NCBI GenBank assembly: GCA_003561835.1
Contig: PWVN01000019.1
Span: 1-20,841 of the forward strand
Reading direction: 5' to 3'
From: Syntrophomonadaceae bacterium
GTDB taxonomy: Bacteria > Bacillota > Dethiobacteria > PWVN01
Length of the DNA stretch: 20,841 bases
The translations under genes and the position numbers were made by a program. Of this stretch, positions 1-8,073 are shown one piece after another (within the stretch, counting starts at the first letter, position 1; the number at the start of each line of letters is the position of its first letter). The notes under the pieces are model-generated. The model made no database searches and was not told where the DNA came from. It saw only the letters and a program-made list of their open reading frames with translations.

Positions 1-824
1 AGCTCCAGGTAGACGGGGCTTCCCAGGAGGACCTCCAGGTCCTGCCGGGCCAGGGAACCCACCTCTTTCAAGACCCGGCCCTGCTTGCCGATGACGATGC
101 CCTTCTGGGATTCCCGCTCCACATGGATGACGGCCCGGATGTCCAGGAGGGGGCTCCCCTCCCGCTCCCGCATCTCCTCGATGACCACCGCCGTGGAATG
201 GGGGATCTCATCCCGGGTCAGCTGGAAAACCTTCTCCCGGATGAGCTCCGCCGCCACAAACCGCTCCGGCTGGTCCGTGACCATGTCATCGGGGTAGTAT
301 TTGGGCCCCTGGGACAGGGCCGCCAGGATGGCCTCCGTCAGCCCCGGCAGGTTGGTGCCCTGAAGGGCGGAAACCTCATGGACGCCGGCAAAGGGGTAGA
401 GGCCTTCATAGGCCCCTTTGAAGCCCCTGCCGCCGGGGCTTCCTTCCGGGGGCAGGTCCATCTTGTTCATGACCAGGATGACGGGGGTTTTGAGGCCCCT
501 CAGGGCCTGGGCGATATAGCGGTCCCCGGGGCCGGGGGAGATGGGGCCTTCCACCAGGAAGAGGACCAGGTCCACCCCCTTGAAGGTGTTGAGGGCAGTC
601 TTGACCATGCGCTGCCCCAGCCTGTGGCGGGGGCGGTGGATTCCCGGGGTATCCAGGAAAACCACCTGGGCCTCCTCCGTGGTCAGGATGCAGTGGATGC
701 GGTTCCGGGTGGTCTGGGGCTTATCGCTGACGATGACCAGCTTTTGCCCCATCAGGTTGTTGATAAGGGTGGATTTTCCTACGTTTGGCCGGCCGATCAG
801 GGCCACAAAACCTGATTTGAACAT
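1..824 (-). CDS. era: GTPase Era (partial; C-terminus beyond window edge)
   Basis: Era is an essential KH-domain GTPase that binds the 3' end of 16S rRNA during assembly of the small ribosomal subunit. I translated the minus strand from ATG at 824-822 and see 274 codons without a stop up to the left edge; the family is about 300 residues, so a short C-terminal piece is missing. G1 is GRPNVGKS (residues 11-18), G3 is DTPG (about 58-61), G4 is NKMD (about 119-122), and SAL follows at the G5 position. The KH GxxG loop appears as IGKQGRVLKEVG near the visible end. It is the last gene of the conserved ybeY-dgkA-cdd-era order, but a terminator and an opposite-strand gene separate it from cdd, so it probably has its own promoter in 825-1000. 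Identification is secure. Confidence 0.97.
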   Translation of the reverse strand, partial: MFKSGFVALIGRPNVGKSTLINNLMGQKLVIVSDKPQTTRNRIHCILTTEEAQVVFLDTPGIHRPRHRLGQRMVKTALNTFKGVDLVLFLVEGPISPGPGDRYIAQALRGLKTPVILVMNKMDLPPEGSPGGRGFKGAYEGLYPFAGVHEVSALQGTNLPGLTEAILAALSQGPKYYPDDMVTDQPERFVAAELIREKVFQLTRDEIPHSTAVVIEEMREREGSPLLDIRAVIHVERESQKGIVIGKQGRVLKEVGSLARQDLEVLLGSPVYLE

Positions 825-870
825 GCTTTCCCCCCCTGAAGGATGAAAAACGGAAATTGACTTTTTCTCT

Positions 871-887
871 CAAGAATAGTATTCTTG
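871..887. promoter_or_regulatory. 17-bp perfect palindrome between era and a divergent small gene
   Basis: CAAGAATA-G-TATTCTTG has two perfect 8-bp arms around one central base. It lies between the start of era (minus strand) and the start of the small membrane-protein gene (plus strand), just beyond an ATTATAAT block at 908-915 that could serve as a -10 on either strand. Its size and position fit an operator for a dimeric repressor. It does not match a regulator box I recognise (it is not LexA, PerR or CodY). Confidence 0.4.
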
Positions 888-915
888 TAATTGGGGTATT
901 TCATTTCATTATAAT
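885..915 (+). promoter_or_regulatory. possible sigma-A promoter of the small plus-strand gene
   Basis: TATAAT at 910-915 is a perfect -10 hexamer. The best -35 is TTGTAA at 885-890, giving a 19-bp spacer, longer than ideal. The distance to the TTG start at 1019 would leave a leader of roughly 95 nt. The ATTATAAT core at 908-915 is palindromic, so an era promoter on the opposite strand may share it. Confidence 0.35.
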
Positions 916-1018
916 ACAGATTCAGGGAAAAAGCACCTTCCATGGATAAAGAAGGCCCTTTTTCCACGCCCCTTTTTTGTTCCCGGCAAAAGACCAAATC
1001 TGAGAGAGGTGAACCTTT

Positions 1019-1234
1019 TTGACGACGGAAACCCCGGAGATCCAGGAAACCCAGGTGGAAGAGCACAAAAAGGAACTCAAGAGGAAGGGGAGGAAAGCCC
1101 TGAAGCTGAATGTGGTTTTTTTCCTGATTCTCTTCCTGGGTGTCCTCATGGTGCCGGTATTCGGCCTGAAGATAGCGGCCATCGCCATCACTGTCAGCTG
1201 CGCCCTCTGCCTCCTGTACATCTACCTCACATAA
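1019..1234 (+). CDS. small two-helix membrane protein, unknown function
   Basis: This 71-residue frame is the only gene I support on the plus strand. It starts at TTG 1019, preceded by a GAGAGGTGA ribosome binding site at a good distance, and stops just before a strong terminator, which supports it being a real transcription unit. The first ~28 residues are charged (acidic, then Lys/Arg-rich); two hydrophobic helices follow, at about 29-48 and 50-70, with the C-terminus directly after the second. The Lys/Arg cluster before helix 1 predicts a cytoplasmic N-terminus by the positive-inside rule. I do not recognise a family. It is divergent from era and convergent with cdd. Confidence 0.6.
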   Translation: MTTETPEIQETQVEEHKKELKRKGRKALKLNVVFFLILFLGVLMVPVFGLKIAAIAITVSCALCLLYIYLT

Positions 1235-1265
1235 GGAGGACGGCGGCCGGCGGGGCTGTATAAAA

Positions 1266-1316
1266 AGAACCCTTGGGATTTCGGGAAAGGCTTGCCCGGC
1301 CCAAGGGTTTTTTTTA
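1266..1316. terminator. bidirectional terminator between the small gene and cdd
   Basis: AACCCTTGGG (1268-1277) pairs perfectly with CCCAAGGGTT (1300-1309), with an inner CGGG/CCCG pairing (1282-1285 with 1295-1298). A T run follows on the plus strand (1308-1315) and an A-rich run (1262-1266) precedes it, giving U-rich ends in both directions. It serves the plus-strand small gene and cdd, whose TAA stop at 1316-1314 lies inside the T run. Confidence 0.85.
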
Positions 1317-1703
1317 CAGGGTAAAGGCATCGGGGAGGAGTTCCTTCACCTTCTGAACCCGGAGGGAGCCATCCTCCTCCCGGGTGATGACATCGGCCTC
1401 CGGAGCCAGCTCCAGCATAACCTGCCGGCAAGCGCCGCAGGGGATGGCCCGGGTGCCCGCCGCCACGGCGATGGCCCGGATATCCCGCTCCCCCCGGGCC
1501 ACGGCGGCGAAGAGAGCGACCCTCTCGGCACACATGGAAAGCCCGTAGGAGGCATTCTCCACGTTACCGCCGGTTATCACCTCTCCCCCGGCCGTCAGGA
1601 GGGCAGCGCCGACCTTGAAGTTGGAGTAGGGAGCGTAGGCCCGCTCCCTGGCCTGACGGGCCCGTTCCATCAATCTGGTGTATTGGGTATTGGAATCGGA
1701 CAT
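1314..1703 (-). CDS. cdd: cytidine deaminase
   Basis: Zinc-dependent cytidine/deoxycytidine deaminase of pyrimidine salvage, converting cytidine to uridine in the cytoplasm. The 129-residue length is normal for the tetrameric bacterial type. The catalytic CAE motif is at residues 58-60 (MCAERVA), and the two other zinc cysteines are in PCGACRQ (C89 and C92); the FKVGAALLT and GGNVENASYG substrate-pocket segments are present. The ATG start has an AAGGAGAT ribosome binding site. It follows the DUF881 gene by 53 bp on the same strand and ends in the bidirectional terminator, so it is probably the last gene of the yqfC-to-cdd run. Confidence 0.97.
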   Translation of the reverse strand: MSDSNTQYTRLMERARQARERAYAPYSNFKVGAALLTAGGEVITGGNVENASYGLSMCAERVALFAAVARGERDIRAIAVAAGTRAIPCGACRQVMLELAPEADVITREEDGSLRVQKVKELLPDAFTL

Positions 1704-1756
1704 GCAAGAAATCTCCTTTTTGTGTTCGCCATGGGCCGCAGCCCTGCCGGAAACCT

Positions 1757-2806
1757 TTACCGGGAATGGGCCGGTAGGGTGATATTGTCGGCCCTTTCGA
1801 TCTCGAAGCGCAGGTCCCGCATGCTCTCCAGGGACAGGCGGATGATGCTGATGCCGCTCTCCAGCACCCGGGGGTCCCCCACCGCGTGGATGACCACGGG
1901 GTTCACGGAGATCCGCTCGTCATTGACCAGGATGACAGGCCCCACGCAGCGGATGGCGGAGGTGGCGGCCAGACGCTGCCCCCCCACGGCAACCCCCTTG
2001 GCCCCCGAGGCATAGAGCTCGTTGACCACATCCCGAACATCCGTCTCGTGGATGATGGCGTTGGTGGTAAAACCTTCGACGGCATCGTAGATTTTTATGA
2101 TGATCCCTTCCCCCGTCATGTCCAGGAAACCGGCAGCGGAACGGAGGGCCCGTGAATCCACCCGCAGGGAATCCAGTTCGTCGCTTAAGATCCGGATCTG
2201 CTCCACGGGGCTGATGGAGGTGACCAGCCGGGCCCGCCCCTCCTCCACCTCCATCATGACGGAGAGGCTCTGGACCGTCTCGCTTTCAAAGACGATATCG
2301 GCGATCTCCAGGATGGTCTCTTCCATGAAAAGGTCCAGGGGGTCCACCATGACCCCCGTCTCCAGGGAGGCGCTGACCACCAGCACCTGGCGGTCAGTTA
2401 GTCCCTGAACGTTGGCATCCTGGTTGACCAGGGCCAGGATCCGCTCCCGCTGGCGGTTTTCATACTCCCGTAGGATGGTCTCCTGGGCCCGCCGGCCGTG
2501 GGAAAGGATGGCCCGGGCCAGGTCGTCGCCGGTGGAGGCCAGTTCCACCTCCTGGATGAGGCGGGAAAGGGCATCCCGCACCGAGGAGCGGTCCTCCACC
2601 CCCAGGTCCATGGCCAGGCGGCGGTTGTATTCCCAGAGGTCCCGGGCAAAATTCTGTTTGTAGTTAAATTCCTCTTCCTGAAGAACCAGGTGCTTGTTCA
2701 GGAAATTGTACCCCAACCCCACCAGGACGGTGTTGACGGTCAGGACCAGGATCAGGAGTATGAGGAACTTGTTGTCCACGATGATTTGAGTCGACAGCCG
2801 CTTCAT
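1757..2806 (-). CDS. DUF881 family membrane-anchored protein
   Basis: A 349-residue protein with an N-terminal membrane helix (about residues 12-33), then charged helical, probably coiled-coil sequence, then a C-terminal domain typical of DUF881 (YlxW/YlxX-like): GEGIIIKIYDAV followed by RDVVNELYASGAKGVAVGGQ, a VNDERISVNP-type segment and VIHAVGDP. I chose ATG 2806 because GAGGAGGGCAAG precedes it ideally; a start seven codons upstream (2827) has no proper ribosome binding site. DUF881 proteins are usually found near division and sporulation loci and their biochemistry is not established. It is longer than most members as I remember them, because of the extra N-terminal helical part. It sits between dgkA and cdd, not a usual place for this family. 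Confidence 0.8.
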   Translation of the reverse strand: MKRLSTQIIVDNKFLILLILVLTVNTVLVGLGYNFLNKHLVLQEEEFNYKQNFARDLWEYNRRLAMDLGVEDRSSVRDALSRLIQEVELASTGDDLARAILSHGRRAQETILREYENRQRERILALVNQDANVQGLTDRQVLVVSASLETGVMVDPLDLFMEETILEIADIVFESETVQSLSVMMEVEEGRARLVTSISPVEQIRILSDELDSLRVDSRALRSAAGFLDMTGEGIIIKIYDAVEGFTTNAIIHETDVRDVVNELYASGAKGVAVGGQRLAATSAIRCVGPVILVNDERISVNPVVIHAVGDPRVLESGISIIRLSLESMRDLRFEIERADNITLPAHSR

Positions 2807-2864
2807 CTTGCCCTCCTCAAATGCCATCCTCAGCCTTTTAAGTTATTATAGCTTTTATTCAACG

Positions 2865-2887
2865 GGGATTTTATTAAAAAAAATCCC
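2865..2887. other. AT-rich hairpin between dgkA and the DUF881 gene
   Basis: GGGATTTT (2865-2872) is complementary to AAAATCCC (2880-2887) across a 7-base loop. On the minus strand it lies just after the dgkA stop at 2895, but no U run follows the stem, so it is at best a weak terminator or a processing or attenuation hairpin. A TATAAT-like hexamer follows it on the minus strand without a convincing -35. Confidence 0.35.
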
Positions 2888-2894
2888 ATATTTA

Positions 2895-3257
2895 TTAAAA
2901 TAAGTTAACAAACCTGCGGCCGAAGACGACGAGGCCCACCAGCAGGGCGTAGAGGGCAGCCAGGAGCACGGCGGCGGCCCCCACATTCTTGGCGATGAAG
3001 GCCAGGGGGTGGAAGTCCCTGGTGACCATGTCGACGGCCGTTTCCAGGGCGGTATTGATGAGCTCCATGACCAGGACGGAGAAAATGGCGCTGCCGATCA
3101 GGAGGATCTCCACATAGGAGAGGCGTAAAAGGAAGGCAGCCGACAGGATCAAAATCCCCGTCAGCACGTGCAGGCGGAAGTTTCGCTGGGTTTTCCAGGT
3201 ATGGCGTAGGCCGGAGAAGGCATAATAAAAGCTTTCCTTAAAGCTGCGAGCCTGCAT
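2895..3257 (-). CDS. dgkA: diacylglycerol / undecaprenol kinase (DgkA family)
   Basis: Small integral membrane lipid kinase. In Gram-positive bacteria this family phosphorylates undecaprenol to recycle the cell-wall lipid carrier, so that substrate is the likely one. The 120-residue protein has the signature MELINTALETAVD (E65, N68 and E72 as metal/ATP ligands), three membrane helices and a C-terminal basic tail. The family segment usually reading AKIAKDxAAGAVL appears here as AFIAKNVGAAAVL. The second ATG (3257) lies 7 bases after AAGGAGG and is preferred; an ATG two codons upstream (3263) directly abuts that site. The gene overlaps the end of ybeY by 20 bp, implying translational coupling. 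Confidence 0.93.
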   Translation of the reverse strand: MQARSFKESFYYAFSGLRHTWKTQRNFRLHVLTGILILSAAFLLRLSYVEILLIGSAIFSVLVMELINTALETAVDMVTRDFHPLAFIAKNVGAAAVLLAALYALLVGLVVFGRRFVNLF

Positions 3258-3717
3258 CTTCATCCCTCCTTAACCCTGCCCCCTCCAGCACTCTTTCCTC
3301 CATCTGCCGCATTTTCCGGGCCTGCCCGGTCTCCCCGTGGTCGTACCCCAGAAGGTGCAGCAGCCCGTGGGTGAAGAGGAACCCCACTTCCCGCTGGAGG
3401 GAATGGCCGAAGCTCACGGCCTGGTCCCGGGCCCGCTCCAGGGAAATGGCGATGTCCCCCAGATGCAGGGACCCCCCTTTTGCCGGCAGGTCTTCCCGGC
3501 CTGCATACTGGGGGAAGGAGAGGACATCGGTGGCTTCATCCAGCTTCCGGTAGCGCCGGTTGAGATCCCGGATGGCGGCATCGCTGCATAAGAAGAGGCT
3601 GACTTCGGCCTCCGCCAGCCCTTCCGCCTCCGCCACCTGTTTTAAAATCCCCATGAGGAGGAGAGGCAGCCCCCGGGGACAGGAGAAGGGGCCCGTAAGG
3701 GCAATCTTAAGCCCCAT
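3238..3717 (-). CDS. ybeY: endoribonuclease YbeY (rRNA maturation factor)
   Basis: Single-strand-specific metallo-endoribonuclease needed for 16S rRNA 3'-end maturation and ribosome quality control. The zinc motif is HGLLHLLGYDH, with H117, H121 and H127 in the 159-residue protein; the upstream DVLSFPQ and LHLGDIAISLERA segments are also typical. The open frame extends to 3819, but those residues lie inside pgpH and look unlike YbeY. ATG 3717 is preceded by GGGAGGGCA, overlaps the pgpH stop by 11 bp and gives the usual family length. Coupling with pgpH upstream and dgkA downstream matches the conserved Firmicute operon. Confidence 0.96.
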   Translation of the reverse strand: MGLKIALTGPFSCPRGLPLLLMGILKQVAEAEGLAEAEVSLFLCSDAAIRDLNRRYRKLDEATDVLSFPQYAGREDLPAKGGSLHLGDIAISLERARDQAVSFGHSLQREVGFLFTHGLLHLLGYDHGETGQARKMRQMEERVLEGAGLRRDEDAGSQL

Positions 3718-5809
3718 TGCCCTCCCCCCCCAGCAGTTCCCTCTCCGGGTATTCGATACGGGTATGGAAGATGCCCGAGAGGATATGAATAAAGGTCTCG
3801 ATAATCCGGTCCACCTCACCCAGGGTCAGGTTGCTCTCATCCAGCTGCCCGTCGTTCAATTTTTCCCTGGCGATCTTTCTGACCATCCCCTCCACCTTGC
3901 CGGCGGTGGGCTTCACCATGGAGCGCACGGCGGCCTCCACCGAGTCGGCCAGCATGACGATGGCCGCCTCCTTGCTGTGGGGTTTGGGCCCCTCGTAGCG
4001 GAAGCTGGATTCCTCCACCTTTTCCCGGTCCGGGCTGCACTCCGTGGCCCGCATGTAGAAGAAGGCCACCAGGCTGGTCCCGTGGTGCTGCTGGATGATA
4101 TCTAAGATGATCTGGGGCAGCTTGCCCTTGCGGCCGATCTCCACCCCGTCCTTGACGTGGGAGGTGATGATGAGCTTGCTCAAATTGGCGGAAATCCGCT
4201 CGTGGGGGTTGGTCTGGGCAATCTGGTTCTCGCAGAAGAAGTAAGGCCTCTTCAACTTGCCAATGTCGTGATAGTAGGCCCCCACCCGGGCCAGGAGGGG
4301 GTCGGCCCCCACGGCTTCCGCGGCGGCCTCCGCCAGGTTGGCCATGATGATGCTGTGGTGATAGGTCCCGGGGGCCTCCCGCAAAAGGCGCCGCAGCAGG
4401 CTCTGGTTGGGGTTGGCCAGTTCCAGCAGGGTGACGGAGGTGGTGAGGCCAAAGCCCGTCTCCAGGTAGGGAAGAAGACCGATGGCCATGACAGCCGATA
4501 TGAGGCCGTTCCCCACCCCGGCCAGGACGCCCACGCTGAAGCTCCTGAAAAAGTCATATTCCAGCCGGACTTCCCCGGCGAAGAGGAAGAGGCCCACGAT
4601 GGCCACGGCGTTCAGGGCCGCCACATAGAGGCCCGCCTTGGCCAGGTCATCCCGCCGGTTCACCTTGAAGACCCCGTAGGTGGCCACCAGGCCCCCCAGA
4701 AGGGCGATGAAGACAAAGCGGAAATCGCCTCCCGTCACCAGGCCCGTCAGGAGGCCGAAGACCACGGTGGTCAGCAGGGCCAGGCGGTGGTTGAAGAGGA
4801 CGGCGATGAGGATGATGCCCATGGCCGTGGGAATCAGATAGCCGGAGAAGATACTGCCGGCCACGGAAAAGAGCAGGGTGATAAAGACGATGAGGCCGTA
4901 GAGAAGGAGAAGGGCCGGCTGGTCATAGATATCTTTTTCATAAAGAAAGAGATAAATACCTACCGCCGCAAAAATCATGAGGACCATGATGGACAGGCCG
5001 AAGAGAATCCCGTAATCGGCCCCCTGCCGCTGCAGGCCCAGGGCCTCCAGCTGGGCGACATGGGTCTCTGTCACCTGCTGCCCTTCCGTGACGATGAGGG
5101 CGCCCTTGAGGATCCGGACAGGTTCCACGGCCAACCGGGCTTCTTCCCGGGCCCTCTGGGTTGCCTCGTGGTTGTAGACCAGGTTGGGCTGGACGTAGTG
5201 GCGGATCAGGGTCTGGGCTGCGGCCCCCAACTCCCCGGTGTAGCCCTCTTTCTCCACCTCTTCAAAGAGATCGCGGTAGGTGCTGTCCAGGCCCGCAGGG
5301 TTGACTCCCTGGCCCAGGATATCCCGCAGCATCAGGTTTAAGGAGCGCTGCATCCCCGAAAGCTTCTCCCGTTCCGTCTCCAGGAGAGCCAGAAATTCGT
5401 CTTCCTCCAGGTCGAAGGGGAGGCCTGCCAGAGTTTCCCCGGCTTTCTCCTCCCGTTCTTCCGGGTCCTCCAGTTCTTTCAGGGCCAAAATCCCGGTGAA
5501 GAAGGCCGCCGCTCCCTCTTCCGCCTCCTGCAGGACGCCGGGATCAAAATCAAAGGTTTCCGGAACCGCCTCGGACGCCTCTTCCTTCAGGAGGTTGGTG
5601 GTATGGTGATCCACCACTTCCTTCTGGGCGGTGATGGTCTGGGGGCTGGGCTTGCCCACCTCCAGGGACACCCGGTGGGGCATGACGGTGTAGGTCAGGA
5701 TAAAAATTACAACAAAAAAAATAACCAGGGCCACTGAGATACGCTGCGCATTCCGGGATAAGCCCACCTTTCCCTTCAAGCCGCTGCCGATGTTGGCCAT
5801 GAGTCGCAT
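3707..5809 (-). CDS. pgpH: 7TM-HD membrane phosphodiesterase (PgpH/YqfF type)
   Basis: PgpH-type proteins hydrolyse cyclic di-AMP with a cytoplasmic HD domain attached to a 7-helix membrane region. This 700-residue protein has an N-terminal helix (about residues 22-42), a long extracytoplasmic charged domain, a block of hydrophobic helices (about 270-470) and a C-terminal HD domain containing HHSIIMANLAEAAAEAV, YYHDIGK (near residue 515) and IIQQHHG, with the metal-binding His and Asp residues intact. ATG 5809 lies 6 bases after GGAGG; the first ATG (5815) abuts that site and is a poorer start. It lies between phoH (45 bp upstream) and ybeY (overlapping), the standard order. The c-di-AMP substrate is known for the family, not shown here. 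Confidence 0.94.
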   Translation of the reverse strand: MRLMANIGSGLKGKVGLSRNAQRISVALVIFFVVIFILTYTVMPHRVSLEVGKPSPQTITAQKEVVDHHTTNLLKEEASEAVPETFDFDPGVLQEAEEGAAAFFTGILALKELEDPEEREEKAGETLAGLPFDLEEDEFLALLETEREKLSGMQRSLNLMLRDILGQGVNPAGLDSTYRDLFEEVEKEGYTGELGAAAQTLIRHYVQPNLVYNHEATQRAREEARLAVEPVRILKGALIVTEGQQVTETHVAQLEALGLQRQGADYGILFGLSIMVLMIFAAVGIYLFLYEKDIYDQPALLLLYGLIVFITLLFSVAGSIFSGYLIPTAMGIILIAVLFNHRLALLTTVVFGLLTGLVTGGDFRFVFIALLGGLVATYGVFKVNRRDDLAKAGLYVAALNAVAIVGLFLFAGEVRLEYDFFRSFSVGVLAGVGNGLISAVMAIGLLPYLETGFGLTTSVTLLELANPNQSLLRRLLREAPGTYHHSIIMANLAEAAAEAVGADPLLARVGAYYHDIGKLKRPYFFCENQIAQTNPHERISANLSKLIITSHVKDGVEIGRKGKLPQIILDIIQQHHGTSLVAFFYMRATECSPDREKVEESSFRYEGPKPHSKEAAIVMLADSVEAAVRSMVKPTAGKVEGMVRKIAREKLNDGQLDESNLTLGEVDRIIETFIHILSGIFHTRIEYPERELLGGEGNGA

Positions 5810-5854
5810 TTGCATCCTCCTCGGGCTGTTTCCTTCCCATGCCTTCCTATTATA

Positions 5855-6823
5855 TCAATTATTCTTCGTCTGGTAAAGATCATAAGCCCGGATGATCTTT
5901 TGCACCAGGGGGTGGCGGACCACGTCTTTATCCGTCAGGTAGCAGAAGCGGATCCCTTCGATGTCCTTGAGGATGTCCCGCACCTCGGCCAGTCCCGAGA
6001 ACTTGCCCCGGGGCAGGTCCACCTGGGTGATGTCCCCCGTGATGACGGCCCGGGAGCCGAACCCCAGGCGGGTCAGAAACATCTTCATCTGTTCCGAGGT
6101 GGTGTTCTGGGCCTCATCCAGGATGACAAAGGAGTCGTCCAGGGTCCTGCCCCGCATGAAGGCCAGGGGGGCCACCTCGATGATGCTTTTTTCCATATAC
6201 TTCTGAAAGGTCTCCACCCCCAGCAGGTCGTAGAGGGCATCGTAGAGGGGGCGAAGGTAGGGGTCCACCTTCTCCTGCATGTCCCCGGGCAGGAACCCCA
6301 GGTGCTCCCCCGCTTCCACGGCGGGACGGGTCAGGATCAGCCGGTGGATGGCCTTGTCCTTTAAGGCCGCCAGGGCCATGGCCATGGCCAGGTAGGTCTT
6401 CCCCGTCCCCGCCGGCCCGATGCCCATGACGATATCGTGCTCCCGGATGGCTTGTACATATTTTTTCTGCCCCAGGGTCCGGGGTTTTACCTTTTTGCCC
6501 CGGCCCGTCACATAGACCAGGTCGTCAAAAATTTCGCCCAGGGAGGCCTGCCGGCCCTCCCGGGTCAAGCTCAAGGCGTACTCAAATTCCTGGGACGTGA
6601 GGCGGTGGCCCTTGCGGTACACCTTGAGAAGTTCCTCCAGCATGACCACCACACTGCTGACGGAGGCCCGAGGGCCTTCCAGCAGCAGCCGGTTGCCCTG
6701 GGGGATCACCGTTACCTGGAAGTTATCCTCCAAAAGGGTGATGTGGCAGTCGAATTTTCCCATGATGGCCATGGTCTCGTCGTTATCCCAGAACTCCAGC
6801 ACCTGCTTATCCCGTTGACTCAA
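5855..6823 (-). CDS. phoH: PhoH family ATPase
   Basis: Cytoplasmic PhoH-type P-loop ATPase of 322 residues, related to the helicase N-terminal domain; the family is linked to RNA metabolism and commonly adjoins ybeY. Walker A is GPAGTGKT (residues 136-143) and Walker B is FVILDEAQN (232-240); the RPAVEAGE.LGFLPGD and VITGDITQVDLP segments are also family hallmarks. The start is TTG at 6823, sharing TTGA with the yqfD stop, with AAGGAGG 10 bases upstream, so translation is coupled to yqfD. Confidence 0.95.
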   Translation of the reverse strand: MSQRDKQVLEFWDNDETMAIMGKFDCHITLLEDNFQVTVIPQGNRLLLEGPRASVSSVVVMLEELLKVYRKGHRLTSQEFEYALSLTREGRQASLGEIFDDLVYVTGRGKKVKPRTLGQKKYVQAIREHDIVMGIGPAGTGKTYLAMAMALAALKDKAIHRLILTRPAVEAGEHLGFLPGDMQEKVDPYLRPLYDALYDLLGVETFQKYMEKSIIEVAPLAFMRGRTLDDSFVILDEAQNTTSEQMKMFLTRLGFGSRAVITGDITQVDLPRGKFSGLAEVRDILKDIEGIRFCYLTDKDVVRHPLVQKIIRAYDLYQTKNN

Positions 6824-8046
6824 TCAGTACGTTCCTCCTTTTGCCCGTGCTCCATTTCCCCGGCGATGTTCTCCCGGGTCTCGATAACAAGCCGCAGACG
6901 CAGCTTCCCCTCGCGGGGTGGGAGTTCTTCCCTCCGGTGGCCGGCGATCTCGGCCTCCGGGGGAAGGGCCTTCTGGGCCCGGGCAAAGAGCTCCTCCCCG
7001 GCCTTGAAGAGGGCCTCATCCCGGGAAAGCTCCCGGGCCGTAACCTCCACCTCGTAATAGTATAATGTCATAAATTCTACAGGCGTGTCAAGGTTCCTCC
7101 ATTTCACCCGCCTTTTTATCTCTTCCACCTCGTAATTCCCGTAGGGACTGGAAGGGGCACCCAGGTGGATTTCCCGGCCCAGGAAGCTCAAGGTATGGAA
7201 GGCGGTCCGGTTTCCCGTCCGTTCCCGGGTGTACTCCGTCAGGGGGTAGGCGGCGGAAAACTCGTACCAGACCCGGGCCCAGACCTCCCCCCGGGCCCGC
7301 ACGGCCCCCGCCTCCCCCTCGATGACCTCCTCTCCCTCTTGGTAGTGGGCCGTCAGGATGCCGCTGACCAGGATCTCCCCCTCCCGCACCGTGTCCCCTG
7401 CCTCAACCCGGGCCTCCCCCGAGAGGACCAAAATCTTTTCGATGAGGCCGTCCTTCGAGGCCACCAGGTCGCTGGTCACATCCCGGAAATCCTCTTCGGG
7501 GAGGGTTTTTTCCACCACCCTGATCTCCAGCTTCGTCCCCCGGATCTCAAAGCCCACCCAGGACAGGTCTCTCCGGGCCAGGAGAAATTCCCGCTCCAGG
7601 GAGTAAAAATCCAGGCCCCGCTTCAGGGTGCCGGGGGAGAGCCCCAGGTCCTCCGCCGTGGCCCGGAGGGATTCCTCCGCCAGTTCTTCCGCTCCCGTGA
7701 TTTCGATGAACCAGATAAAACCGGAGGCGGTGTAGAGGAAGAGAAAAAAGAGGATCAGGCCTGCCACCAGGCCCCGCCTCTTCTTGAACCGATAGAAGAG
7801 AAAGGGGAAGCCCGCCTTCCCCTGGATCCGGATGGGGCAGCCGGCTTTACGGCTCAAGGGGCGAAGCAGGGGGAAGTTGTCGGGGTAGGTGCTGAAGACG
7901 GTCTTGTCCCCCCTGCGGCGGACATTCCAGAAGAGGATCCCCCGGGACAGGGCCAGGTTGAAGAGTTTCTCCACGCCCCCCCCTTCGGCCTCGATGACCA
8001 CATACCCCAGGAGCAAGTTGAGCAGCCACCTGATGAACAAATCCAT
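6820..8046 (-). CDS. yqfD: sporulation protein YqfD
   Basis: A 408-residue YqfD-family protein; in Bacillus it is made in the mother cell under sigma-E and affects sporulation, by an unknown mechanism. The N-terminal ~90 residues form a soluble domain, followed by a basic patch (RFKKRRG), a membrane helix at about 92-114 and a long exported domain of beta-rich repeats ending in charged residues. ATG 8046 follows AAGGGGGAG. It lies 27 bp after yqfC and overlaps phoH by 4 bp. Together with yqfC it indicates a spore-forming organism. Confidence 0.92.
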   Translation of the reverse strand: MDLFIRWLLNLLLGYVVIEAEGGGVEKLFNLALSRGILFWNVRRRGDKTVFSTYPDNFPLLRPLSRKAGCPIRIQGKAGFPFLFYRFKKRRGLVAGLILFFLFLYTASGFIWFIEITGAEELAEESLRATAEDLGLSPGTLKRGLDFYSLEREFLLARRDLSWVGFEIRGTKLEIRVVEKTLPEEDFRDVTSDLVASKDGLIEKILVLSGEARVEAGDTVREGEILVSGILTAHYQEGEEVIEGEAGAVRARGEVWARVWYEFSAAYPLTEYTRERTGNRTAFHTLSFLGREIHLGAPSSPYGNYEVEEIKRRVKWRNLDTPVEFMTLYYYEVEVTARELSRDEALFKAGEELFARAQKALPPEAEIAGHRREELPPREGKLRLRLVIETRENIAGEMEHGQKEERTD

Positions 8047-8073
8047 CTCCCCCTTGTCTTCTGTACCCCCGGC

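Noticed and set aside
4157..5341. 394-codon plus-strand frame inside pgpH, and similar long frames opposite yqfD, rnfC and fdnG
   Set aside because: Antisense shadows of GC-rich genes: low-complexity Gly/His/Gln-rich translations, no ribosome binding sites, and strong homology on the other strand.
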